Below are positions 19,940 to 31,226 of a stretch of DNA of 64,000 nucleotides, piece by piece (the stretch's first letter is position 1; each line of letters opens with the position of its first letter). The DNA is from Thermothielavioides terrestris NRRL 8126 (lineage: Eukaryota; Ascomycota; Sordariomycetes; Sordariales; Chaetomiaceae): positions 6,048,001 through 6,112,000 of the forward strand of contig NC_016458.1 in the NCBI RefSeq assembly GCF_000226115.1, read 5' to 3'. The notes beneath the pieces are model-generated. The model saw only the letters and a program-made list of their open reading frames with translations, made no database searches and was not told where the DNA came from. The translations under genes and the position numbers were made by a program.

Positions 19940-22900
19940 TTCTCGCCTTACCCCCTTAAATCTAATAAGTATATACAAACATTATAAACATCTATAACCT
20001 AAGATATAGCTATATAAAACTAGCTATAAGAAAATATAGGCTCTCGAGAATCGACACTAATATAAGAAAAAGACTACCCCTAAGACTTGTTAATAGTTAT
20101 TATAAAGCAAAGGCAAACTAGAAACTGCCTATAAACAATAATATAAGGAAAGTCCTCCTCTAAAGAACTTAATTTAATCTTTAGAATTATCCGCAACTAC
20201 CTAGCAAAGTTATCTATTAAGATTCGCCTTTTAATAACGGACAAAGCAAGCTAAGTTACAACTAGCTAAGTCCTATTATAGAGCCTACTACTAGGGTTAA
20301 AGTTTCGAAGTAAAAGAATAGGGGCTTTAACCTTCAAAGTTAAAATAGTAGGTAGAATAGAAGCAAAGTCTAAGGAAAATAAAAAATTAGAAGACAATAT
20401 AAGAGCGTTAAGATCCTTGCTATTAGGAGAGTTTTCTACCTCGTTGATAGAGAGATACCGAGTTTCCTAACCTAGAACTAAAGAAATAATAGCTACGTTG
20501 ATAGAACTTATAGTCGTATTACGAAGGCAAAGAATCGCTTAGTTTATAAACATTGTTAAGTCTATTGTAGCGCGTTTAAATAAGTATATAAAATAGACCT
20601 AATCAACTAACTACTCCTATATAGAATAGAGTGTAAAGGGGGGAAGGGGATCAATAGAGCTATAGAAGTAAGGATTGTAACTTAGATCCTACAACCAACT
20701 TACGAAAGTACAGTTGTTAGTATTAGCTCCCTATACTTGTATATTCTCTATCAATCTCTGGACCTATAGCTGAGGTCAAATAGGCGAGTTCTATAGATAG
20801 GCTTAAACAATGTAATACCTATCACCGTTGCAAATAATAGGTAAAATTTATACAAAGTCCCCCTCTAACACAACTAGAACTCCTCTAAATAGGCTATCGT
20901 AGTTGCAAATGTCTTGCAATATACAATCTATAGCTTTAAAGTAGTAACAGTACTATATTAGAACCTTGTCCTAGATAATGAGCTTAGTATATTGTAAAAG
21001 AGTTGTAAACTAAGTGTTCTTCTAGACTATATAAGTGCTAGCGTCTATAATGTCGATTAGAATCTTAAAACGGCTATAAGAAGTATAGCCACTATCGAAA
21101 AGGAGAGCTACAATGTTAGAAGAAGCAACGCAAAGGACGATATACCTTTACGAACAGAAGAAAGAAGAAAGACAATGATATAAAAAGGTTTTACTAGTCC
21201 CGTTAGCGCCTTAGATAAAAAAATAGGCTATTTTAAAGCGTAAGTCGACTATAGCTATAATCTCTATAAAGAGAGCTATTTAGCTAGCGTTTAACTAAGA
21301 TCGAATACTTATAAAAAGGGCCTTCTACTATTGACGGTTGTAACTGAGCTTCGCTTATAATAGAGGGTTCTACTCTATATTCTCTTAGTAGTAACAAATA
21401 GCTAGTAAACTAAAGTCGGCTAAACACTTGTCGCTATTAGCTAGTAGCTAATTCAATAAAAAAAGCCTAAAGTCGAAATGTAGTTCTTCTAAGTTTAGTG
21501 GGATATCTGCAATATACTCGAGGCAACGTAGAAGATCATTATAAAAGAAATTATAAAATTGTAACTATAGCGTTGCTAGGTCTACAATGTTACTAGTAAA
21601 GAGGCTAATAGCAAAAAGCTTATAAAGGGTATACCTTGTTTACTAGTTTATAGTCTCGTCGAAGTATATAATCTAGCTCTAGTTAGAGTTGAGTAAGCTA
21701 GCTACAATGTATATAGCTCGAAAGGTAGGATATTCGTAGCTATTTACAGTCTATAAATAGGTAAACGACTAAGCGCTAGAGACTAAACAAAGAAGAAGAT
21801 AAAGAAAATACTATTTACCTATAGAAGGAGGAACGTAGTATATACGCCTAATAGTAGTACTATAGATATAGGGCTTCTACTCCTATAACCGCTTATCCTA
21901 GACGAAGTATAAAGGAAAATCAATATAGAGGATATTACAAGCATCCTTATAGGCTACGTTATAAGTAAAGAATGCTTCTAGCTCTATAGCTCTACGTTCT
22001 AACGCTTCTATAAGCTCCTTAGGAGTACTGTCTACCTAGAAAACAACGTATTGCTAATGCTTAAGATAGATTAGAAGGCGATAAATAGGGGGGAACTCGC
22101 AATAGATATAAAATTTAAAGAGCTATATAACCGCCTCTACTAGGCTAATATACCAACATTGTAAGTAGATATCAACCTTATTAAGCTAATTATTTATAGA
22201 GAGTTGAACCATCGACTAATCAGTCCCCTTATAAATATACTTATATATATACTTAATAGACTTTATAGACGTATAAATCTCTATATTAATATAGGCAATA
22301 TACTTGTAAGAGAGATAAAGGTTATAAGGTATAACCTAACGGTTGTTAAATTGCACCTTATAGCTATTGACCTTACGAATAACTGTTTGCCTAGTGTCTC
22401 GACGACGATAGATAGGATACCCATTTTCTAGAATAACAGTCTTTTCTATAAATGCCTTTGGAAAGCGTTTTAAATAGCTTGTAACCCCTATATATAGGTT
22501 ACGAACTATATAAAGAGAGGCAGAGTTATCTAAACTATATAGCCTATAAATTATATTACTCGTAATAATAGCCTACAACTAGCTATTAGGATCCTCTACC
22601 TCCGTTAGAAGCTTAGCCTAGATAATATAGTCGACGTTGGTAAACGTAAAAAACAAACGTATAGACTCTCGTAAAAGGAAAAGTAAGATATAGCAGTATA
22701 GGAGCCTATACTTCTAGTATTCAATAGTCTAAACAATGCCTATAAACTCACTAAACAGGTTACTATACTAAAGCTTATAAAGGATAGTTTGGCACTTAAG
22801 CTTAAAGATATAGCTAACAATGTTAGGGTAGTCCACTATAGTCTAGCCTAGAAGAAGCTCTTATTAGATCTCTACCTAGTTTAGGTTGGCTATAACTATA

Positions 22901-24468
22901 ATAAATAGAGTAGGATAACCTAGTTTATAGACAATAGCTATTAAATCCTAATAGCATTGAGCAATGAAGTATAGGCCCCTAATATAGCTTATAAGTAGGA
23001 CAATTCGTTGCTTAAGCTTATAAGTATCACTATCACCTAGTCGTAGCTAGTCCTACACTCCTTAGTACAGTTCTATACGTAGTTCCTTCTAGTTATTGTA
23101 AATCTAATATAGCTTTTACTAATCGCTTATAGCCTAGAGGTCTACTAAGAACTACTAGAACAATTGGCGAAAAAGGAAAGGCGTTTAGCTATAACTTATA
23201 CAAGGATATAACAAGTACCAACACTATTACCTAAACTCAATACTTAGTTGAGTATAGCCCTGCCCTTAGCCGTTATAGAGCTATAAACCCTAGTAAAAGC
23301 TAGGATCTCTAAATAGAAATATTAAAGGATAGGCTAATAGGAGATAGGTAGGGTAATATAGGTGAATATAGTACTAGGCCTATATAGAGCTGTCGTCTAA
23401 GCGATATACAAGGACAATATTGTGAAAATCAGGCTTTAAATTCTCCTCTAGAATAAGAATAGCTACCTTATCTACTATTAGCAAGTTCTTACAACGATGG
23501 TCGTAACTATAGCTATAATCTACAACTAAACGCAACTAAGGTATAATTGTAATTCGCAATATAGCTAGGCTCTGAAGAAAACGCTCCCTCGTAGTTAAGT
23601 AGATACAAATAAAGGAGTTATATCGATAGAGAAAGTCTATAAAGCGTAATATAAAATCGTAATCAGAGTCTATAAAGAAGAAAGTTTAATATACAATAGT
23701 AGCCTATAGATTATAAAAAAAAAGCTAAGTATATCGAGGAGGCTTTCTAAGCACCTCTATAAGAGGGCTAACGGTATAGTATAGGGCGCTATAGATTTGA
23801 AAATCTATAGGCCTACTACTATAAACATTGTATATAGTTTAATTTATAGAAATAGAAGTAAATATAAAAGCCAAATTATAACGACGAAGATAATTATAAA
23901 AATAGGACCCTCGAGGATCTTATATATGTAATAGGTGGTTGAGGAAGTCTAGAAGGTAGTGGCTTAGTAGGAAAGAAACGTTGCCTTATAGGCAATAGGA
24001 GCTAAATATAGGATTTATAGCTATAGAATTCTATAGCACTAAAGAGTATTAGCTAAGGAAGAAGATATAATAGATATATAAATATATACTAAGACGCTTA
24101 TCTATCTAATATAATATACTATACTTAGTATACTCGATATCCATTAGGCTAAGATTATATAATATAACGGTTATATTGCCTAAATATAGGTTAGCAATAG
24201 TCTATAAAGTACTAATGAAGAGAGCGATATAACCTATAAGAGGTAACTAGCTAGTTAGAATAGAAGGTTCTATAGTATTATACTATATATTATATAGCGT
24301 ATTATAGGCTAGAGAACGACAATGCCAATAATAAATAGCGGTATAGGAAATATAAGAAGTATAAGGAGCCCTATTAGAATAGGTATAAAACTTAGAAAAC
24401 GGCTTATATTAATAATAACGACTATAGAACGTAGTCTACGAACTAGGGGGGCGTCGAACAGGAGGCAT
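19940..24468 (-). pseudogene. RepHel (Helitron replicase-helicase) pseudogene of Helitron 1
   Basis: RepHel nicks and joins the element ends (HUH Rep domain) and unwinds DNA (Pif1-type helicase). The minus-strand frame begins at ATG 24468 (MPPVRRPPSS, then a stop) and is followed through many stops. Landmarks in order: Helitron-like N domain with RIVLLISYIRGLYFIAQCYQ near 23000 and LFIIVIANLN near 22900; the HUH site reading LLYCYILLFL (22698-22690), both histidines now Tyr; PYNLYLSYKYIAYINIEIY near 22320; Walker A GANGTSKT (21210-21187); Walker B reading DK instead of DE (20970-20965); GDFVQILP near 20850; the late helicase motif INKSQG near 20080. All key changes are RIP-type transitions. 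Clearly non-functional. Confidence 0.85.
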
Positions 24469-25393
24469 TTTAGCGATAGGAAGCTCGAGCGTAACTGAGT
24501 AGAAAGGAGAAAAGGAAGAGAGAGAGGAAGAGCAAAAGGAGCGGAAAGGAGGAAAAGGGGTAGCAATAGGGGTGTAACAGGGGTGTAAGCGAGGTAAGGA
24601 AAGGAGAAAAAGGGGTAGAACAGGGGAAGAAGTACGTAAGCCAATAGGAGGGGAGCGCGAAAATCACTAACAGGCCTATACCCTATAATAGTTATTTATT
24701 AAGCCTAAAGAGGAGGAGTGCAAAGGCAAATAGGTGAGGAGCAGTAACAATTAGTTAAAGAACACCCCCGTTTTACAGCTAAATGGAGGATCGCACTACC
24801 TGCCCAGTTCTATAGTATATATATTAGATGGTGAATGCTTTCCATTTGCTTCTGCTACAAAATTTGACCCAGTGTTCCGTTGCCAAGAAGCGCACGTGTG
24901 GGGTCCACGGGGTGCTGGCCAGCTGATGACGACAGGGTGTGACAACTGCGCCTGATAGGTTGCCGAGCTGAGGCAGCTTCTTTGGAGTTCAAGAGAAGCT
25001 GCCAAGTTCCGGCCAGCTCTGTTGCGATTTCCGGCTCCCTGCTCTTTCATTCCGAGACGCAACAAAATAATCACTTCATTCGACTCGCCATCACCTTCTA
25101 CACATTCGAATCTGCATTGTGCGACTCGGACCTTCGCTGACCGCCAACAAAGGAACATCGAACCCCTGTTGCTGTAGCAGCCAGCGAGTTGGCTGCGCCA
25201 GTGACGCACCGACCATCGCTGGATTCCCGACGTCAAGACACCACCTTTTTCCAATCTCCACAACGCATAGCGGGCCACCTTTGCCAGCTTTCTCCAACAT
25301 CCGAGCGCTGCGACAGCAAGCTTCCCTCGACGCACACCGCCGCATCTTGCTCGCCCGCCAGTACCTCGTCCGTTAAAGTCTCGCACGAACACA

Positions 25394-26539
25394 ATGGCTC
25401 CGCCGCCATCCGCCGACCTGCCTCTGGCCCAGAGGTTCCAAAGGGTGGCCTCCACCTTGCAATGTGCGTGAGCTTCCCAGGCCGGAGGAGGAGCAGAGCT
25501 GCTCATCAGCAGCGAGAATAACATTACCGATGCTGACTCCTTCCTCAATCACAGTTGCTTGGTTCACTGGGTACGTCGGTATTCCCTCCACGATCGGCGA
25601 CAGCGTTGTGCAGTGACGACCGGGCGGAAGGCGCACGAGAGTGAAGGGCCGCAGTTGATTGGAACCGGGAACTCTCCGCTAACGCTTCTTGTGCGCAGCC
25701 ATGCGATGCTGCTCTTCTGTGTTTTCCGGTACTTGCTTTCGTGGATCCGGATGAACTACTATGGCGGTTGGGCGCAGTTCTGCTACCGCTTCGCCTTCAT
25801 CTCAGCCGCCGCGACTTACGGGATCGTGGTCTACAAGACCTTCCGGGCACGCCAAAAGACCGGGGCTAAGCAGCCTGGTGGTGCCATCGGCTACCTCGCA
25901 GACGAGAACGTTCAGTACCTTCGTATGCGCCCTCAAGTTTGTACCCTCACTTGATGGACTCCTGACTGACATGGTGGCACCGCAGTGATGGCGCTCGTCT
26001 GGCTTACGATGCCTCAGTACCCGCTCTCCCTCCTTCCGTACGGCATCTACTCCGTCTTCCACGTGGCCACATATATCCGTGCGACCCTGATCCCCACCTT
26101 TAGCCCGCCGCAGAAGCTCAACCCGCCTGCGGGCGCGTCGCCCAGCGCCAAGCCGCAGTATATCCAGCACCCGGTTGCCGAGACCATCGGAACCTTCGTG
26201 AAGCGCTACTATGACTCTTCCATGTCCGTGGTCGCCAGCCTCGAGATCCTGTTGTGGATCCGTCTCCTGCTGGGCGCCATCTTCTTCCAGCGCCGGTCAT
26301 GGATCCTGCTCGGCATCTACACCGCGTTCCTGCGCGCCCGCTTTGCCCAGAGCAGCCACGTGCAGAACTCCTTCGCCCAGCTCGAGGCTCGCATCGACAA
26401 CCTGATTGGCGCCCAGGGCACTCCGCCCATGGCTCGTCAGTTCTGGGACGGCGTGAAGGGCACCGCGAGGCAGTTCCACGCCGCCACTGACGTCAACAAG
26501 TACGTCAATGGCGCCGCGGCGCCCAAGAAGACGTCCTAA
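25394..26539 (+). CDS. TMEM33/Pom33 family ER and nuclear-envelope membrane protein
   Basis: Members (human TMEM33, yeast Pom33/Per33, fission yeast Tts1) shape ER tubules and the nuclear envelope near pore complexes. Four exons give 287 aa: 25394-25463, 25555-25570 (only 16 nt), 25699-25922 and 25986-26539. Introns carry GTGCGT, GTACGT and GTATGC donors and CTGAC branches in introns 1 and 3. The splices restore LQFAWFTGHAMLLFCVFRYL and VQYLLMALVWLTMPQYPLSL. Hydrophobic segments lie at about 22-45, 58-75, 105-130 and 180-205. The C-terminus is amphipathic (RQFWDGVKGTARQFHAATD), fitting the membrane-binding helix known for Pom33. Start MAPPPSADLPLAQRFQR is the usual fungal N-terminus. A 250-codon antisense frame over the 5' half is a shadow. 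Confidence 0.88.
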
Positions 26540-27357
26540 GCGCGCACGGCGTGGACGGATGGATGTTGGAACGACAAGAAGGCTTTCCGCATGCTTCGTG
26601 CGGCCCTAAGCTTCAAGCTTGTTGCCCAGGGCGCGGCGGCGATTTGGAACGCAGCAATCACAGTAACTCGAGAATGGGGAACGATGGCCTGTTTCGGCGA
26701 CGGTCCTGAGAGCGGTGGATGTGGGAGACGGGCAGAGGTGTGCGTGAATATCACCATATCGGTCTGGGCTGGTAACAGCTGGGGTTGGAATTGCGTGGTT
26801 CTTCTCTCCCTGGTTTCGGACGGTTCGGTGCCGGGTGGGTCATGAGGAGTTTCGAGGCATTCCACAGCGGGATGCTTTCTTTTTGGTATTATTGGTCTTC
26901 TGCACTTTGTAGCTCAATGACTAGAGTGTATCACTGGAAGGTCCCGTCACTCAGCGGAGACGCCCCCAAGTCCCGATTTCTGACCGTCTTGCATGTTTAC
27001 TAAGGTAGCGTAGCAGGCGAGAGGGACCAAAGAGCGCTTACATGCCTAGTACACGGATGGGAGGGTTGCATGCGGAAGGACGGAGAAATCCCCATACTGC
27101 AGAACCCAACTCAAGGGTCATCAGCCAAGCCAAGCTAAGGTTGGGGCCCCGCCTTTCTGCGCCGATGACGTCGCCGCTGAGAGCTCAACCTCGTGCCTGG
27201 GCCAGACCCTGGGCTTCCATCTCAATGTCTAAGCGTCCTCGCGGGAGCAAATCACTATGGGACTGAAAAAGTGTTCTACTTTCTTTTGCACTTGTACTAT
27301 CTATCCTTCCGCTTGGTGATATTTCACGTAGATGTACACAACCGCCCACCATCCGCC
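26540..27357. other. Intergenic
   Basis: 3' flank of the TMEM33 gene and promoter of the PTEN-type gene. No supported gene. Confidence 0.5.
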
Positions 27358-29441
27358 ATGGCCTCCGTCCTCCGCCAAATCGTCGCCGGCCCCCGCGCCA
27401 AACACCAAGAGACAGGCCTCGACCTGTGCTACGTCACATCCAACATAATCGTAACGTACTTGCACCCCTCCTCCCCCCCTTACCTAGCCCCTTCCCCCCT
27501 TCCCCCACCCTCCCAGATTCACGACACGCATGCGTTTGTTTCCATTCCCCCCGAGCCGTCGCTGACTGGCAAACGCACCAACCAACCAGATCCGGCCCCT
27601 CCCAGACCTACCCGCAGCGCGCCTACCGCAACCCGCTCGACCGCCTGGTCGCCTTCCTCGACGCCCGCCACGGCCGCGGCTGGGCCATCTGGGAGTTCCG
27701 CGCCGAGGGCACCGGATACCCGGACGATGCCGTCCACGGCCGCATCAGCCACTACCCCTGGCCGGACCACCACCCGCCGCCGTTCCGGCTCGTGCCGGTT
27801 ATCTTGGGCGGGATGAGGCGCTGGTTGGCTGGTGGCGGGCTGCCTGGGGATGGAGGGGCGGCAGCTGCTGCTGGAGGAGGAGGAGGAGGAGGAGGAGCAG
27901 GGAAGGAGGGGGAGAGAGGTGGGGATGGGGGTGGTAGTGGTGATGGTAGGGTCGTCGTGGTGCACTGCAAGGCGGGCAAGGGCAGGTCGGGCACGGTGGC
28001 GTGCAGTTACCTGATTGCGGAGTGTGGGTGGACGGCGGAGGACGCGCTCGCGCGGTTCACGGAGCGCAGGATGAGGCCCGGTTTTGGCGCGGGCGTGTCG
28101 ATTCCCAGCCAGCTGCGGTGGGTGAGCTATGTGGACCGGTGGACGAAGGGTGGAAAGAAGTACGTGGACCGCGCGGTTGAGATCGTTGAGGTGCATGTCT
28201 GGGGCTTGCGGCACGGCGTCAAGGTCTCCGTGCAGGGGTTTGTGGACGAGGGGAAGAAGATCCGGGTGTTCCACACCTTTAAGGGGGACGAGAGGATCGT
28301 GGTTGAGGGAGACGCGCCCGGCGGCAGAGGGGTGGTGGATATGGTGCAGGACATGGCCGGGTACGGGGCGAAGGCCACGGTGGATGATAAGGGGGAGATT
28401 CTCGAGGACGCGGATTACGAGGGCATTACGAAAGGAGTGGTCGATAACGGCAACAGTGGTGACGGCAATGACAACGGCAACGGCAACGGTGGTGATATCA
28501 GCAATGGAACCGACAGCCATGGGAAGACGAGCGCGAGGAAAGACAAAGCATCGCGGGCCGCAGGACTGATAAGGAAGTTGTCCACGCGCAGACAGCGCTC
28601 ATCGCAGAGCGTGGGCAGGCTGGGCAAGAAGGTGTCAAAAAGCAAGACGATCGCGATGCCCGAGTCGTCTCGGTCGACGTCCAGTGGCGCTGCACTCTCA
28701 AGTAAAGACGAGTCCCGCTCGCAGTCGACGGCCAGCCTGCAGAACGGCTTCACATTCGCCAACCCTTCCGAACCGGGCGGCCGGGCGGTCATCTTCAAGC
28801 CGGCCACCCCGATCTGCATTCCAAACAGCGACGTCAACATCTCGATCGAAAGGAGGAACCGCGCTCCGGCCGGCATGGGCTTCACCATGGTCACGGCCGT
28901 CGCGCATGTGTGGTTCAACGCATTCTTTGAAGGTCAAGGGCCCGAGCAGGACGGAAGGGCGGACGAGAGCGGCGTGTTTGAGATCGAGTGGGATAAGATG
29001 GACGGCCTCAAAGGATCGAGCCAGAAGGGAACGAGGGCGCTGGACAGGCTGTCGGTGGTCTGGCGCGTGGCAGGCACTGGCACTGTTGGGCCTGAGGGGG
29101 AAGCGGCTGCTGCCGCTCCAGGGGTGGCGATCAACGAACCGGGCGTGGATAGCCCCGTCCCGCAGATGGCGCCGGCGGACTGGAAGGGAGGAAATGCCGA
29201 GGACCCGTCGGCAGACAAGCACCTTGGGTTGAGGGTGGAGGACCCTGAGAGCCAAGGAGTTAGTAAGGCCAGTAGCCTGAAGAGCCAGGAGGTCGGAGAA
29301 GGGAGCGGTCCGGCGAAGGGGGAGGTCGAGGCCGACGAGGAGGCGTCTCTGGAGGGCGTCAAGGTTAGCGGCCCGATGGGAGAGGAGATGCTGGACGAGG
29401 TGTCTTCTGGCCAGGGCCCTCCGTCAATGTCAGGTACTTGA
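27358..29441 (+). CDS. PTEN-family phosphatidylinositol-3-phosphatase
   Basis: PTEN-type enzymes remove the 3-phosphate from phosphoinositides and oppose PI3-kinase signalling at the membrane. Exon 1 (27358-27455) and exon 2 (27590-29441) join over a 134-nt intron (GTACTT donor, GCTGAC branch, CCAG acceptor), restoring NIIVTSGPSQTYPQRAYRNP; 649 aa. The P-loop is VVHCKAGKGRSGTV with catalytic Cys159 and both P-loop lysines; human PTEN has Thr where Ser stands. The WPD-like loop is HYPWPDHHPPP. Between WPD and P-loop is a Gly-rich insert of about 50 residues. The sequence after about residue 215 (EIVEVHVWGLRHGVKVSVQG) starts the C2-like region, which is split by Asn/Gly and Ser/Lys-rich stretches; the C-terminal 130 residues are acidic and probably disordered. 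The 333-codon antisense frame is a shadow. Confidence 0.9.
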
Positions 29442-29689
29442 AGGGATGAAAGCAAAACGGAGCGCTCCTGAGACGGTCTACACGCGACGTCGAATATGTA
29501 GCCATACGTGCTATAGCTAGCTACTAGGGGTTTGGAGCCCGCTTCGCGGGCTCGTGGGTTTTTTATCTACATTTTTACATCACATGACTTGCTTACTATT
29601 ATATACTACCTCCTAGCTACCTGCATTACCTGCGAACTGCTGGCCTACGGCTTGCCTCCCGGCCTACGGCTCCCGCAGTTGCCTACCTA

Positions 29690-30645
29690 CCTACGTTGTG
29701 CCTGCGTTATACCCCCGGTGCCCGCGGTACGCCCCGGTGGCCATGTTGTGCCCCCAGTGCCTACGGCATGCCCTGGGTGCCTACGTTATACCCCCGGTGC
29801 CTACGTTGTGCCCCTAGTGCCTACGTTGTGGCCCCGGTGCCGCCCACGGTATGCCCTATGTACCTACGGCTAGCCTGAGTGCCCACCTACGTATAGCTCC
29901 CCCAATTGCCCACCTATATACAGCTCCTACAGTTCTGTACGGCTCCCCACGGTATGTCCCTGGTGCCTGTCTTATACCCTTGGTGCCTACGTTATGCCCT
30001 TGGTGCCTACGTTGTAGCCCCGGTGCCTATGTTGTGCCCCTGGTGCCTGTGTTGTGGCCCTGGTGCCCACGTTGTGGCCATAGTGCCTACAGTATGCCCC
30101 CGGTGCCCTCGGTGCCTATGGCATACCCCCGGTGCCCACGGCATACCCCCGGTGCCCACGTTGTAGCCCTAGTGCCTACGTTGTAGCCCTAGTGCCCGCG
30201 TTGTAGCCCTAGTGCCCGCGTTGTAGCCCCTGGTGCCTACGTTGTGGCCCTGGTGCCCGCGTTGTGCCCCCGGTGCCCGCGTTGTGCCCCCGGTGCCCAC
30301 GTTGTGGCTATGGTGCCCACGGCATGCCCCCGGTGCCTACGTTGTGCCCCCAGTGCCCGCGTTGTGGCTATAGTGCCTACGGCATACCCCCGGTGCCCGC
30401 GTTGTAGCCGTGGTGCCTACATTGTAGCCATAGTGCCTACGTTGTGGCCCTAGTGCCTACGTTGTAGCCCTAGTATCTACGTTGTACCCCTGGTACCTAC
30501 AGCATACCCTTAGTGCCCACAGTATACCTCCGGTACCTATATTGTAGCCCTAGTGCCTACGTTATAGCCCTAGCGCCTACGTTGTAGCCCTAGTGCCTAT
30601 AGCATACCCCTAATACCTACGTTATAGCCCCAGTGCCACCTATAG
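29690..30645 (+). repeat. 20-bp minisatellite inside Helitron 2
   Basis: About 45 units of a 20-bp sequence, typical form ttgtagccctagtgcctacg, with variants cccgcgttgtg and ccccggtg. Left units keep C and G; right units (from about 30430) show increasing C-to-T/G-to-A change. The Val/Pro/Cys-rich frames read from it (for example 29851-30186) are by-products of the repeat. Confidence 0.9.
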
Positions 30646-30913
30646 TATACTCTATATATAGCTAGCCTAATTGCCTAGCTAGCTACGGCTCCCTTAGATA
30701 TATACCTACTTATAGCTAGCCCAATTGCCTAGGCTCCTATATACGGCTCCCCTAGTTCTATAGTATAGGCATGGAGCCTACGATATAGGCGTATAGAGAA
30801 AAGGAGGAAAAAGGAAAATAAAACAATAGAGAAAGGAAATAACAATTTAGCTATAAGCTAATAAAAGAGGAAAGAAAAATCATTAATAGCTCTATACCTT
30901 ATATCTATTATTT

Positions 30914-31226
30914 TGTAATAGGAGTCTTCGAAAGCTACTGGTAAGATACTTTAAGATAAAGAGTTATAGTGATTAGGACGAGTAACTATAGTTTCCAAGG
31001 CGACTCTGTCAATATATCTCTCCTATTATAGTCGGAGGCTAATCCTTAGAGGATTAGGAATCTCCTTTGCCCTAGGTAGGCGACTGCCTACCCTTTTAGC
31101 TATAGCTTTAAGGGTCTAAGCTAGTATGTTATACTATATGTTATAGATATAAGCTTTTAAACGCTCTCTCTGTCTAGAGGTCGTGCTAATCCTTATTCGA
31201 CTATAGTTCATATATATACTATAACA
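30914..31226 (-). repeat. Gypsy 1 LTR (left, 3' LTR)
   Basis: 313 bp; matches 37841-38153 over its full length with mainly C/T and G/A differences. Confidence 0.9.

Larger units (their letters stand above)
17821..24828 (-). mobile_element. Helitron 1 (complete, autonomous-type, RIP-inactivated, 7.0 kb)
   Basis: Read on the minus strand, the element starts with TC (24828-24827, next to host A) and ends with CTAG (17824-17821, next to host T), the canonical A/T insertion of Helitrons. Just before the CTAG end is a hairpin: 9-bp arms at 17831-17839 and 17843-17851 with loop TTC. Inside is a degenerate RepHel gene on the same strand and a second degenerate ORF on the other. The body is TpA-saturated; the outer few hundred bases at each end are less mutated. 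The first 190 bp match the start of the three other Helitrons in the window. It lies about 570 bp upstream of the TMEM33 gene. Confidence 0.88.

Noticed and set aside
22204..22431. 75-codon open frame in Helitron 1 and its twin at 58199-57972
   Set aside because: It is antisense to the RepHel frame, which carries the conserved Rep motifs there; openness comes from AT-rich RIP sequence, and the two copies are simply homologous.
24796..25548. 250-codon minus-strand frame upstream of and across the start of the TMEM33 gene
   Set aside because: Antisense to the promoter and exon 1 of a well-supported gene; no motif, odd Arg/Cys/Trp-rich composition, and it ends within Helitron 1.
27519..28520. 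333-codon minus-strand frame
   Set aside because: Shadow of the PTEN-family coding sequence; no motif.
29532..30453. Val/Pro/Cys-rich frames of 60-113 codons
   Set aside because: Produced by the 20-bp minisatellite; they have no coding signature and shift with repeat phase.
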